Positions 36,667 to 47,481 of a DNA stretch of 64,000 bases are shown here, one piece after another. Every line of letters starts with the position of its first letter. The first letter of the stretch is position 1. Both the position numbers and the translations under genes were made by a program. Below the pieces are notes generated by a model. The model was not told the origin of the DNA. It saw nothing but the letters and a program-made list of their open reading frames with translations, and searched no databases. Origin of the DNA: Pinus tabuliformis (lineage: Eukaryota > Streptophyta > Pinopsida > Pinales > Pinaceae); assembly GCA_031772625.1 (NCBI GenBank), contig CM062817.1, positions 949,776,327 through 949,840,326 on the forward strand, in the 5' to 3' direction.

Positions 36667-38091
36667 CTACCATAGCCATCCATGCAGGCCGAGCACCTCA
36701 CTTGCTTGAAATAAGTCTAGAAAGAAATATGCTACATGGTGAAGATCATAGTGTGCGAAGCGACTATCATTGGATGTATTGTTGGGAAAAAGATAAAATA
36801 CATGAAAACCACCCAAGTTAGAAGAGAAATTAGACCAGTCAGTTGATATGCCATATTCCAAGTTTGACATGAACAAAGAAACATTTTGAACGATTGTACT
36901 AATGCTCTGAATGAGGGAACCGAGTTCGTTATGCGCTAGGCATGATAGAACACCCACCTACAACTGGTGAAAAAGTGCACAAGCATCACGGTCATCATAG
37001 AAATGTAGAAAGGATGCCAGCATTGTGAAGGTGTGAAAAAAGTTGGGGTGTGGTGAAACGAGCGTAACTTGATTCACACAATAGGTTGGCCACTCGTCAT
37101 CAAACAAAGACATTTTTGGTGTGATAAGTGGGCAGATTTGATGTGCAAAATTTGCAAAAAGACCAAGGAATTTATTAGGATAGAGAACATCTGATAAGTG
37201 TGATTCTAGATAGAGATGATCAACATCACTGTCCCATGATTGGATGAGGGACAAACACTCCCAACCCAAATTGGACGTAAGAGAGGTGCATGAAGATAGA
37301 CATGTTGTAACGGACTTGTGGATTTGATCATTAGAGAAAATCTGAAATTTTGAAATATCATACCCCAGACAGTAAATATTCCTTACACAGGGATCCACGT
37401 AGAGTGAAACCATATATATAGATGGATTGTGCATGAGAAACTAGATATGATTTCGTCTGACAGGCTTACTAGAGTCGCAAGGTCCTGACTAAACCATCAA
37501 CGGACGTTGAAGTGCCTGGACTCCCTAGCATATCCTGAAACTTTGAAAAATTGAAAACTTGCATTTTGTGATGTGAACCATATCATGCATGGCTTGAGAA
37601 TGGTTGTTGTTATTGATTTCAAAACTTCTCTTAGGATGACAACCATCTCTCTCACAGGATTCATCAAAATTTTCAGCAAGATGACCTGACGAGATGTCTT
37701 CATACAACATACAAGATGTTGACAAGTGGGAAGAGTCTTGTGCATTAAAACTATTTTCATCATGGAAAACCTCATTTCCTTGTGTAGATTGAGGATATAA
37801 CTCAGAAGATGAAGAAGCAAGAGAATGCAAAGTGTCTCTACTGTGAATGATAGGACACTTAGGCAAGTGAGGTGCAGAGGAAGCTTCCATATGGATGTCT
37901 TCTTTGACTAGTGCACATTCCAGATCTGAGTTAGAGTGTACATGAGATGAAAATAGATCATATGATGTTCTTGTGTGTTCATCACAACATACGAAAGCGT
38001 GGGAGTGATGAGAGCCCAACACTGGAGGTTGATTAAAAGAATTGATTATGCATGATGTTTCACCAATATTAGCGGATCGATGATCTATCAA
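36667..38091 (-). pseudogene. Second internal ORF region of the gag-only element, unknown
   Basis: Three minus-strand open stretches follow one another: 38091-37525 (188 codons), 37434-36958 (158) and 36957-36667 (96). The first is rich in Ser and His (SSAPHLPKCPIIHSRDTLHS). The others are hydrophobic and aromatic (CLSSCTSLTSNLGWECLS, LFANFAHQICPLITPKMS, LFMSNLEYGISTDWSNFS). I recognise no domain. It lies where pol would be. It may be gag C-terminal sequence, a captured sequence or an envelope-like remnant; nothing here decides among these. Confidence 0.45.
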
Positions 38092-38139
38092 AAATGGAAG
38101 CTAAATGTTTTGAGAGGACTTGATTATGTCTTCACCATC

Positions 38140-39048
38140 CTACTCCTTCGCCTGTATGATGAGACTACCTTGCACATGACTGCAACTTGAGCCAGCAGCT
38201 CGAGAATCAAGAGAGTGTGCATAGCTAGCTTTTGAAGTAGATATCTCAAGCGAGTCATGGTGCAAGGACTCATGGCTTGTAGATGATGGAGGATGGAAGA
38301 AATGAAGATTAGACTCAAGACTTGGGTTAGGAATAGTGATGTCCTCTTGCAGAATGGAGGGGTCAGTTTTCGCCATAGGCTTTCCTAACCATTCTAGAAT
38401 TTCCTCCGTTGGGGAGAGAGACGACTGAGCAAATGGATTGGAAACATGCTGCACATATTTCTCATCTTTGCAATTACTACGAGGGGGCGCCCTCTTCAAT
38501 ACATGAGGTGTCTCATGATCTGCAAGTGTTGAGAAAGAAGGGAAATCAAGAAGTTCACCATTTCGGGAGACATGAACCATGCATTTCAACTCTTGGCTCA
38601 CGAATTCAAGGTCCTCAAACTGCTCAGGAATTTCGTGACATAGGTGAAGGAAGTAGGTAGCAAAGTCCTCAGTTGATTTTACAGCATTCATTCTTAAATG
38701 AGAGATTCTTTCATATACATCTTGGTGGTCACGCTGATCGAAGGCTTGATGGAGCTCCACGGTGAAAGTGAGAAGGGAATGGATGGAAAGAGGTGGTAGG
38801 TTCTAACACCACCGACTAGTACAACATTCAAGGGTGAGGAAGAAGAGTATGCAGGCAAGCTCATCATCATCGATTTCATGAGATTCACAAAAGTGAAGAA
38901 AATCAGAAATGTGTTCGGTTACAAACATTTCGTCCTCACTGTCAAACTTTAACAAAGGCAAGTGATTGAGAAGCTCATCAGGGATTGGTAACTGATTAAG
39001 GGAGAAATGAGAGAAACACCCTGGGAGCATGAATCGTGTATTATTCAT
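38140..39048 (-). pseudogene. Gag-like protein of the gag-only element
   Basis: The frame starts at ATG 39048, about 70 bp inside the 5' LTR. It reads LPLLKFDSEDEMFVTEHISD, FLHFCESHEIDDDELACILF, then a stop at about 38803. It continues in the same sense with LPPLSIHSLLTF and LHQAFDQRDHQDVYERISHL (38760 on). The pattern P-L-x-F-D, H-I-x-x-F, R/A-x-x-x-x-x-L, W/LPPxSI and F-x-x-x-F matches the Ty3/gypsy gag core (Retrotrans_gag). No zinc knuckle is seen. The acidic, Ser/His-rich C-terminus runs to 38140. Confidence 0.7.
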
Positions 39049-39093
39049 TTGGTAAGAGATTCAACCAAAATTTATGGGTGCAACTTGTCATCT

Positions 39094-39112
39094 GGCCCCC
39101 CTTCTAGTGCCA
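39094..39112 (-). promoter_or_regulatory. Primer-binding site candidate of the gag-only element
   Basis: The minus strand reads TGGCACTAGAAGGGGGGCC, starting 4 bases inside the 5' LTR. It has the TGG start required for pairing with a tRNA CCA end. I cannot name the tRNA. It shows that the element is minus-sense. Confidence 0.6.
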
Positions 39113-39943
39113 GAAATGTTGACGGTGCTGGACCCACCAACATTAATAGGATCACCCCGGTATGAAGTCCCAACTACACCTCACATCGTTTGGTGTGGGA
39201 TTCCCATCCAGTATGATGGTCCAGTTACCGTTTTCTTAAGGATTTTCCTCAACTCTTGCTTGTCAGCATAGGAGAGTGGTTCACTTTTTCTTCAAGAAGT
39301 GAGGTTCGCGTCCCCGGTGAGTGTAAGTGTACTTGTGTCAATGGTTCTTTCACTATGAGGGGAAGAAGGTGAAGGTGAGTTCCAGGTTGAAAGAGATCAG
39401 TCCCAACTCAGCAGGGATTACACAACATGAAAGGACATACACAGTTTCCGGTAGATCATTCCACTCGAATGCCGCAATCACAACATACAAGGTAAGATAA
39501 CACGTATAACACTCACAGAACAGTCAGAACGAGTGCAATGGTTGTTACAGCAAGGTTCAGGTGAAAGGTCTGTCTGATGTCCAGCAGAGCAGTCAACACA
39601 GATGGGACAAAATTAGCAACATATACAACACATTTCCATTAATTGATTATGCATTACAACAAATAAAGTAGCTCAGATGTAGAACACAGTTTAAAGCAAC
39701 ATGCATCACAAGTGTTAAAGATCAGTCTTACAACAGATACAATACATATGTGAAAACGTGCTGGCCTGTTGATAGGATTTTGAATTAATCAAAAGTTCCA
39801 AGACACATCATTACACCATGCATCACTAACCCCGTCAGCGGGGCATTGGAGACACTACTTACTCAAGGAAAATATTACAGACTCTCTTGGCTATGTGGGA
39901 GGAGCTAACGTGAAAAAGTCCTTTGCATGTACAAATGAGGGGG

Positions 39944-39952
39944 TATTTATAG
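39944..39952 (-). promoter_or_regulatory. TATA box in the 5' LTR
   Basis: The minus strand reads CTATAAATACCCCCTCAT, the same as in the 3' LTR. Confidence 0.6.
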
Positions 39953-40654
39953 CCAAGGGTGAAACTGACCCTTGTGGTTGTTTGACTACCCTCATGACCA
40001 TTTGACTTCCATGACATTTTGATTTACATGACTCTTTGTTCAACAAGTGGGTCTCTTGGACTTCCATGTTACATCACATTGATGGATAACAAGCCCATAG
40101 TGGAGATCTGGGCGACATGACTCATGACGTGACTTGACATGACTTGACATGACAATGATGGTGCATTCATGTTGCTCTTGGAGTGCATGTCGAGCTATAA
40201 TGCTACTGGGTGATGGATGTCTTCATGGTGTAACATAGCTTCACCTTCACATGGTGAAGTGTGTGGAGTCTTTGATGGTTCTTTGTTTGCCTGATGAAGC
40301 TTTAGCATGTTTTTCCTTACTTGCATGCTAGAAGGCTTGACAGGCTCATCTGTTCCTAAAGGTGCATGTTCATCACATTCGTCTGCTTCACATGCTTCAT
40401 TCGTTCGTCCGTTGGTGAATTGGTGTATTTGTACCTGCAATAAGTCATGATGAGATGACCTCAAATCCAAAACCTCCTAGTCTACCATTACACGTGATCG
40501 TTTCGGATGTAGGTGATCAGGAGAGGCAGGAAGGCTATGATGCGGGATGATGGATCTAGGAAAATGATGATGAAAATTGTGCACGAGTTGCTGAGAGATG
40601 GAGATAGACAATCTGAGTCGACAATGACTGTCAGCAAGGTCTGGATTAGCTGGG

Positions 40655-41310
40655 AGGAAAAATTGCACAAATTTTTGGAGGAATAGTCCGGGCTACTAGA
40701 AAGCAAGGAAGGCATGCTCTGCACATTTTTCAAAATGAACAGGCAACAGGGTTGGATAGCTAGATTTGTGCTATTTTCCAGAGGAATGGGTCGGGCTGCA
40801 TGCAGGGTTAGCAGGCAAGGATTGCATAGTTTTTCTTGGGAACTCCCTGGTCATTGGAAGCCAAAACTACACAATTCCCAGAGGGAACTTCCAATTTCCT
40901 TCTGGGTTCATTGGCAGTCAAAACTACGTAATTACCATAGGGAACTTCCAGTTGGCTTCCTGGGAGACTGGCAGTAGAAACTGTTCAATTCTCAAAGGGA
41001 ACTAGCAGTATCCTACTAGGGACTGTTGGAAAGGAAAACTGGACTGAGGCTGGGACGTTGGCTTGCTAATCATCGCTCTGCAATTTTTGAGTTGAGCTGA
41101 CTAATGGGCAGCGGAAGGCCTACTCATGAACATTGTACAATTTCTGAGATGAACAGTTGGTCAATTGTCGGGATGACTGACTAGGAAAACTATGCAATTT
41201 TCTGAGGGAAACAAGGACGGGCACTTGGTATCTATCTGGCCTCTTTACACAATTTCCTCAGTCAGATGAGCGGGTGAAGTCAGTGGACTCTATGCAATTT
41301 TTGAGGGGAT
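40655..41310 (-). repeat. U3 motif array, 5' LTR copy
   Basis: This is the same series of tgcrcaatttyyrgaggg variants as in the 3' LTR. Individual motifs have often changed at CG sites (cgcaat to caca or tgca), as expected from cytosine methylation decay. Confidence 0.7.
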
Positions 41311-41984
41311 TCAATCCTAGGGTGACTTTTAGTTCAGACTATCCAGGTGGCCAGCATGAGAGTCAATTGAATTTCTTGCGGGTAGCACAGCATGAAAAGA
41401 CTAGCTTGGTGCTTCTACGTTGTACTGGTTGATAGTTGATTGAGTCGATGGCGAGGTGATGATCCAACTGTTAGAGGGGAGTCTGCTCATTAGAAATTTC
41501 AGCAAAAATGGCTAAGTGTGTGAACAATCGAAAGATGCAAAGGTGATCATACGAACACACACTCGCATGAATTGACGACGAGATAACCAAACTATCCAAA
41601 CACACATGTTCAACAATATTGACCGACAGTGTAAGCGACAAGCGTGACACTTATGATTGATAGCTCATTCATTGAGACAATGCTTTCACAACAGTGAATG
41701 TGACTCCGTGTGAGAGTGCGATAGATGCTTTCATAGCGAATACAACAAGCACATACGAAGCGAAGAATTTGAGCATAACCAGAACATGGTCGCAAGCATG
41801 ACTCAGACATCAACATGCAGAGATTTGAATGAAATGAATCAAGCAAGGCAGATGTGAAGACTCACATGAGCCTATGGAGTGAACCCGAGTGTGTGCAGTC
41901 ATCAAGCGAATCTCTTCAAGGGAGGCTCTGAAATTGGTGCAGGCCAAAATTATGGAGGGTGGTTGTAGCCGCTACAACACATAG

Positions 41985-43147
41985 TTATCCACTAACCTCT
42001 CTTAGCTTTCGAGTCATTTTTAGTGAGGATTTCTTACACATCAGAGCTTGGCACATAGGCAATGATGTGTGAATGTAGAATGTACACTCGGAAATCCTTT
42101 AAAGATTTAACCAAGGCAAAGGCCTACTAATCCATAATATTGTATTTGAGGGCAGCATCTCTAAGACTCCTACTGCAGAATGTTATTGGTCACTCTATAC
42201 CCTGTTGGGTCTTTTTCACTAGGACAAATTCTATTCTATGCTTTGAAGCGAATGAAATAACAATGAAATCTTGAGTGTAATGTGGACTAATAAGAATAGG
42301 AGCACGAGACAAGGTAGATTTTACCTCATTGAAAGATCTTCTTTTTTCCTCGGTGCAATTAATCTCATTTTCTTTCTTCAACATGTTTGTAATCATTGTT
42401 ATGATTTCTGCTAGTTTGGGGATGAACCTCCTTAAGAAGCTTATTCTCCCAAGAAAATACTCAATTTCCTTCTTGTTTCTTAGGATCTCCACCTTTTGAA
42501 TTGCTTATGTTCTGCTAGGATCTATTCTAATGCCATCTTTGGAAATTATATATCCTAATAGCTTGCCTTCTTCCAACCCAAACAAAGACTTCTTAGTATT
42601 CAAAGAGATGCCATACCTTACCTTCTACACTTTTCAAACACAATCCTTAGATGTTGCAAATGATCCTCATCAAACTTGGAATACATAGTGATGTCATCAA
42701 GATATTGACAAAAAGTTTGTCCTTCTCATGAAGAAAAGCTATATCCATAGCTAGCTGAAACGTGGCTCCCACATTCATTAAACTGAAGGGAATTTTGGTG
42801 TACATGAAGGTACCCTACAGTGTTGTAAATGAACTTTTTTCTTGATCCTCTAGATAAAAAAGAATCTATTTGTATTCCAAAAAAGCATCCAACAACGACA
42901 TCCTTCTTAAACCTACCACCCTTTGAAGAATGTGATCCATCTTGGCCAAGCAATAATTTTCCTTGAGAGACGCCTTGTTTAAATTTCTAAAATCCACACA
43001 TAACTTGATTTCTCCCGTATTCTTCCTCACTGGAATGAAGTTAGACAACCACTTAAAAAAATTTAGAGGCACAATACTTCTGACATCAAATAATATTCCT
43101 ACCTCTTTTTCGATCAAAGGCAGCAAAAGAGGGTTTATCCTCCACAA
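41985..43147 (-). pseudogene. Giant gypsy reverse transcriptase and RNase H
   Basis: Reverse transcriptase can be read from 43147 (FIPVRKNTGEIKLCVDFRNL, KMDHILQRVVG, MSLLDAFLEYK). The palm region is frameshifted near 42730-42900. Reading resumes at 42492 with EIEYFLGRISFLRRFIPKLA. RNase H follows with PITFCSRSLRDA and QAFALVKSLKDFR at about 42190-42000. The frame then meets the gag-only element at 41984. Beyond it, EYDVQIKPTKLNKGKGLAKM continues at 32286-32220. Many stops are present. Confidence 0.9.
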
Positions 43148-43151
43148 CTTC

Positions 43152-43781
43152 CATTAGGGGAATTTTGAGGCCTAAAATGGGCCTCATAAAGAAATTATAA
43201 AATAATAGTGGAAATCATAAAATATTATTATATTACATCATCAAATTTTAGAGGGAAAAAAGAAAAAAATTGTTTTTTCAACTTGTATTTTAACCTTATC
43301 TCCCTGTGGGTTTACTCAAATTTCGAGTGGAAACACTCGTTGGATGCAAAATTTGATTCCACATCCAAGGAGTACCCATGTTGCACACTTTCGATGGACT
43401 CTACTATAGGATAAATTAGAAATACATGAAAAACGTGATTGCAATCACGTTTTTTCATATATTTCTGAAATTTCGTGTAGTAGGGCCCATCAAAAGTATG
43501 CAACATGGGTAGTCCTTGGGTGAGTAATTAAATTTTTCATCCAACGAGTACTCCTGATCGATATTTGAGTAAAACCTTAGGGAGGTAAGTTGAAAATACA
43601 AGTTGAAAAAGTAGTTTTATTATTTTATTATTTTTTAATATTTTTATTTTTTTTCCAAAAATGGTGAATTATCCCCCATGGTTGTCATCATCATCTTGAA
43701 TATTATTGGTTCTTATAAAGTTTATTCTCATTGTACATTTTTCTTAGGAGGCCCATTTTAGACCTAAAACTTCCCCTAATG
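43152..43781. mobile_element. Foldback MITE (long inverted repeat)
   Basis: The 630-bp unit starts cattaggggaa and ends ttcccctaatg. The outer inverted repeat (about 33 bp) contains cctaaaatgggcctc. The inner sequence also pairs with itself: 43281-43410 is complementary to about 43480-43610 (caacttgtatttt, actcgttggatg, acccatgttgca). The centre is the perfect palindrome aacgtgattgcaatcacgtt at 43432-43451. There is no coding frame. The flanking TA or TTA/TAA could be the target duplication; if TA, a Tc1/mariner-type source is possible, if TWA, PIF/Harbinger. It splits the giant element between linker and reverse transcriptase. Confidence 0.88.
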
Positions 43782-43885
43782 TGTTTGAATGGATTTTGGT
43801 CTTCTTTGATTGGGATAGTATGTTGAATGACTCCTTTATCATAGACATTCAAATCATTGTACCCCCATACAAATACATCAGAATA

Positions 43886-44200
43886 TTATGTCAGGAGATT
43901 AATGTACTTCCGCTTTATTTTTGGGCTTAAATATTTGGATCGCTTGACCATTTTTGGCTTGTCTTTTGTGCCTATGTTACACTCATCTACCCTTGCTTTG
44001 GTAGGCATCAATTTTGGCCTTTGAACCACATCATTTTGGTCTAAAAGTTCTTCAAGTGGTAGCAACCATCTAGGAATGGCATTGTCTTTCAACTGCAACA
44101 CCTTCAAATTTGCCAAATGTTTGTCTATGTTTTCTTTGATTTTATTTATAAAATTTTCATTTTCACCTTCTTCCCATCCGCTATTATGATCAATCCACAT
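43886..44200 (-). pseudogene. Giant gypsy pol linker, unassigned
   Basis: The stretch is an open 104-codon minus-strand frame (NKIKENIDKHLANLKVLQLK, IPRWLLPLEELLDQNDVVQR). It lies between the RNase H-like domain and reverse transcriptase of the giant element and is charged and probably helical. It has no recognised domain and is real coding remnant by position and composition. Confidence 0.45.
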
Positions 44201-44441
44201 CTTGGCAAATTATTCCTTCATTAACAGAAAATCTTCCAGTTGCCTATCATTTTCAAAAACTTGCAAGTACCTGACATTATCTCGAGTGAATTGGAATCTC
44301 AAAATCACAGGAAGGTGTAGCTAGGGAATCTGTAATAGTATTCTATCACCTAGGAATAACAGACAAATTGTACTCAGGAAAACATTGCATAAAATCTAGG
44401 ACAACATTACGGTAAGCCCGCATCCGAGGGTGTTTTGTAGG

Positions 44442-44678
44442 TTACTCACCTTTGATTTTCTTAAAGATCAATTTTGAATCTCCATATATTGATATTATTT
44501 TAGCCCCTAACCTTTTCAAAAACTGCAAGCCCAAAAGGAGTGCCTCATACTCAACTACATTGTTGGTGCAGTCAAAATCCAACTTGTAGGAACACAACTT
44601 GGATTTTCCAATTACTGGACTGATTATCCACACGCCTGCACTAGCACTTTCCTTGCTTTCTGCACCATCAAAATGCAT
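44442..44678 (-). pseudogene. Plant-type (archaeal-like) RNase H domain upstream of reverse transcriptase
   Basis: The 78-codon frame has HFDGAESKESASAGVWI (catalytic Asp in the FDGA motif), TNNVVEYEALLLGLQFLKRL (catalytic Glu) and SIYGDSKLIFKKIKGE (catalytic Asp). These three motifs define the additional RNase H acquired by the Tat lineage of plant Ty3/gypsy elements, distinct from the ordinary gypsy RNase H near 42000-42200. The C-terminal half continues to about 44230 but is full of stops. Its place between protease and reverse transcriptase is notable. Confidence 0.85.
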
Positions 44679-44780
44679 ACTCCAAAGATGTTTTTCCCTT
44701 TATTCTTCATCCACCTTTCCCTTCATCTCTTTTCCTTTCTTATCATTTACATTATTGTCTTATTTCTGGTATTCCCCTTC

Positions 44781-45521
44781 CTACATCTCTGAGATGACAA
44801 CTAAGTGTTTCTTCTCCTCTTCATGAAACTCATTATTGAACAAGATGAATGAATCCAAATCAGAATGTACTGCATAAACATGATTATGGGTAGGCTTTTC
44901 CTTTCTAGTAATCATGTATGGCATCAATTGTTCCTGGTAAAGTCTCCTAGTTTCGCAACCAAAAACTGAAACAATCATGTATGACATGTCAGTCTGCACA
45001 ACCCCTTGAAATTTTGATATCCATGACCTTGATAAGAGCATTATAAACTTAGGAGGTATGTCCTCTACTACAATATCCATCACCACTCTCTTGGATGGAA
45101 TTTGAGTTAGGGAAACCACTAGGTCTTTTATCAGTCCCAAACAATTCACTTTGCTAGAGTAAAAAGAATACAAGTCTTTGTATGGTCTAGTCACATCAAG
45201 CCCAAGCCTCTCCATGATTACCTTCAACATCAAGTTGTGGGAAGCCCCTGAGTCCAGCATAGCATTATGAAGGATTACATCATGTACATTTAGGCTCACA
45301 TAGAAAGGAGGCACTTCACCATCCAGACCCTTGTCTTTAATATTTGGTCCAAATAAGATGGTGGGATGATCATCAGTTACATTAACAATATCATAAGTCT
45401 TCTCAATATTCAAATCCTTTATAATCTGAACCCTATACTGATCATTCTTTAACAATTCACTTAAAGGAATGGAAATTTTAATTTTAGCAAGTTCAACTTC
45501 AAAATTAAAAATATTTTGCAT
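44781..45521 (-). pseudogene. Giant gypsy protease
   Basis: The frame is open for 246 codons. The aspartic protease active site MLDSGASHNLM lies at residues 88-98. A second half follows with KFIMLLSRSWISKFQGVVQT, equivalent to the ILG-type flap region. The tail (HNHVYAVHSDLDSFILFNNE) leads towards the RNase H domain. It is the best-preserved domain of the giant element, but it is isolated by stops on both sides. Confidence 0.85.
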
Positions 45522-45937
45522 CTTATTTGTCTCCTTAGGAGCTAGATCCTTCTTGTCTGCCTTATCTTTGGAAGAGTCATCCTTATTTTGATTACTGATA
45601 TTTGGTGCATCCTTCTTCTAAATGATACCTGCTACATATTTCTTTTCAGAAATTGCTCCAACACTTTTACTTCTTAAATTTTACTTCTTTTGGACCTGCA
45701 TAATGGAATTTTGGTAACCCTTTTTATACTCCTCGGATTCAGCCATCATGATGTCATCTTGAGACTGAGTAAATAAAAACTCCTCTTCCTCTGTCAAGGG
45801 GTTTTCAAATTGATCTTGGCCTTCCTTAGTTAAATAGACATTTTGTTTCCCATCATAGAAAAAGAGGATTTGGTCTTCAAGCGCTTCTTCATCTTCATCA
45901 TCTTGATCTTATGTATAGTTCTACTAGAAAGAGGATC

Positions 45938-47312
45938 TCACCTGCTGCTGTTGTTGATGTTATGGACCTCTTTTCTCCCTTTACTTAATCTAGATCTGTT
46001 GTTGTCTCCTAAATTTTGGATGATGAATCTGTGGACCTCCTTGGGGTTCTCTTGCGACAACTTTGTCTTTACTAAGGCGTCCAATTTTGCTTCAGATGGC
46101 GTAGAAGGTTCTTCATTAATGGTTACTTTCCTTTCTAACTTCATATTAGACTTCTTCACCAAAAGGTTTTCCTTCACACTAACTCCATTTTTTTTCCTGT
46201 CTTCAAGTGTTGTGGGGTTCCTTTCTCTAAGTTTGTACACCATCTCTAGATTGAAACCATCGATGTAGTGGAGCAAGGCTAATCCAGGAGGAGGCTTTAT
46301 ATCTGCTAGAGTGAAGTTATAGACTTGGTTTAATCTTGTAGAAAACTACTGGACTATCTCGCCAGGTTGTCTTTTCAAGTTGTCATACTTGGCAAGGATT
46401 TGCAAAGGGTTAATTTTCTCGCCCCATATTGCAATGAAGGCATCTTCAAGTTCTTGTAAAGTGGAAAAAGTTCCAAATCTCACACCTCTGAACCATTTTT
46501 TCACCTCTCTGGAGAAACTTTATGCCAATAACCTCATCTTTACATCCTTGTGATCAACCTCTTCAAGATCAATAAAATAAATGACCTTATCTACATGTTT
46601 TCTCACAGTAAGTTCATTACCACCATCATACAGAGGTATTGTTTGACCAAACTTTTGAGGCAAGGGATTTAACTGTGCAGGTAAGTTTAGAGGAGCATAC
46701 CTAGCAGCCATGGTTGATGTTTGAGTAGATGATGAGCTTGTTGTGGTGGTAGTTGTTATGGATGAAAGAGGTGGCAAAAAAGCAGTTTGTTGAGTAGTGG
46801 TTATAATAGGAGGTGTATAAAAAAAATGTTATGGCAGTAGAGTAGTGAGGTGGACTCAAAGAAGTTGTGAATGTAGGAACAACATATGAAGTAAGGGCTA
46901 CAAATGAGGGAGGGACTCTCTGCTGGACGATGACTGCCTTTTCAATATTCTACTGCAATTAATTGAATAAAACCTTAATATTTTTAAACTGATGTAATAT
47001 ATTCCTGCCAAATTCGGTGATATTAGTCTTTGGAGGTGGGACATAAGGTCTTAATACTGACTCATCTCTGATAGTTTCAAAAATAAAATATTCATACTTG
47101 GTCCTAAAAAGAGAGTGTTCAAAAGGTAATTTGAATTCAATGTCCTCAACTGTAATCAAACTTTTAGGAAGAGAGTAGGACCTTCCAAGGGGACTATTAC
47201 TCCCTTGACCTTCTTCAATTCTTCTCTTTCTTCTAAGCAATTTTTCAAGATTGTCTACAATTTTAGGAGGATTTGGGTTAGGATTTTGTCTAGTGTATCT
47301 CCTTGAAGGCAT
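45938..47312 (-). pseudogene. Giant gypsy gag
   Basis: An N-terminal part is at 47312-46959 (RYTRQNPNPNPPKIVDNLEK, LLRRKRRIEEGQ). The gag core begins at 46777 after a Ser/Thr run (TTTTTTSSSSTQTS). It continues QTIPLYDGGNELTVRKHVDK, VKKWFRGVRFGTFSTLQELE and LADIKPPPGLALLHYIDGFN, to KSNMKLERKVTINEEPSTPS near 46130. This is the Retrotrans_gag pattern. Gag starts about 170 bp inside the 5' LTR. Stops and frameshifts break it. Confidence 0.85.
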
Positions 47313-47481
47313 ATTTCCTCACACAATTAGACTGCAACTGATCTCAACACTTTTTTTCAAGGTGATTGTTTAGCCTATTGATGTCTAGTAGCCTGTCACC
47401 CATGGGGTAGAATATAGTTCTTAAATGAAAAGTCTTCCTAGGGAAAAGTTTGACTCTTGTTCCCAGGAAACAAAGCAAATA

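Larger units (their letters stand above)
32292..41979 (-). mobile_element. Non-autonomous gag-only LTR retrotransposon (TR-GAG-like)
   Basis: CATAG at 32287-32291 and 41980-41984 is the target duplication. The LTRs are 32292-35141 (2850 bp) and 39117-41979 (2863 bp), both ending TG...CA. The internal 3975 bp encode a gag-like domain and a second unknown region on the minus strand. There is no protease, reverse transcriptase or integrase. The primer-binding site is next to the right LTR, so the sense is minus. Mobility would need enzymes in trans. It lies inside the pol of the giant gypsy element, between RNase H and integrase, whose reading resumes on both sides. Confidence 0.92.
39117..41979 (-). 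repeat. Gag-only element 5' LTR
   Basis: The LTR is 2863 bp and aligns with 32292-35141 throughout, with many substitutions. An extra segment of about 70 bp near 39555-39625 is missing in the other copy. The TATA box is at 39944-39952. The motif array is at 40655-41310. Confidence 0.9.
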
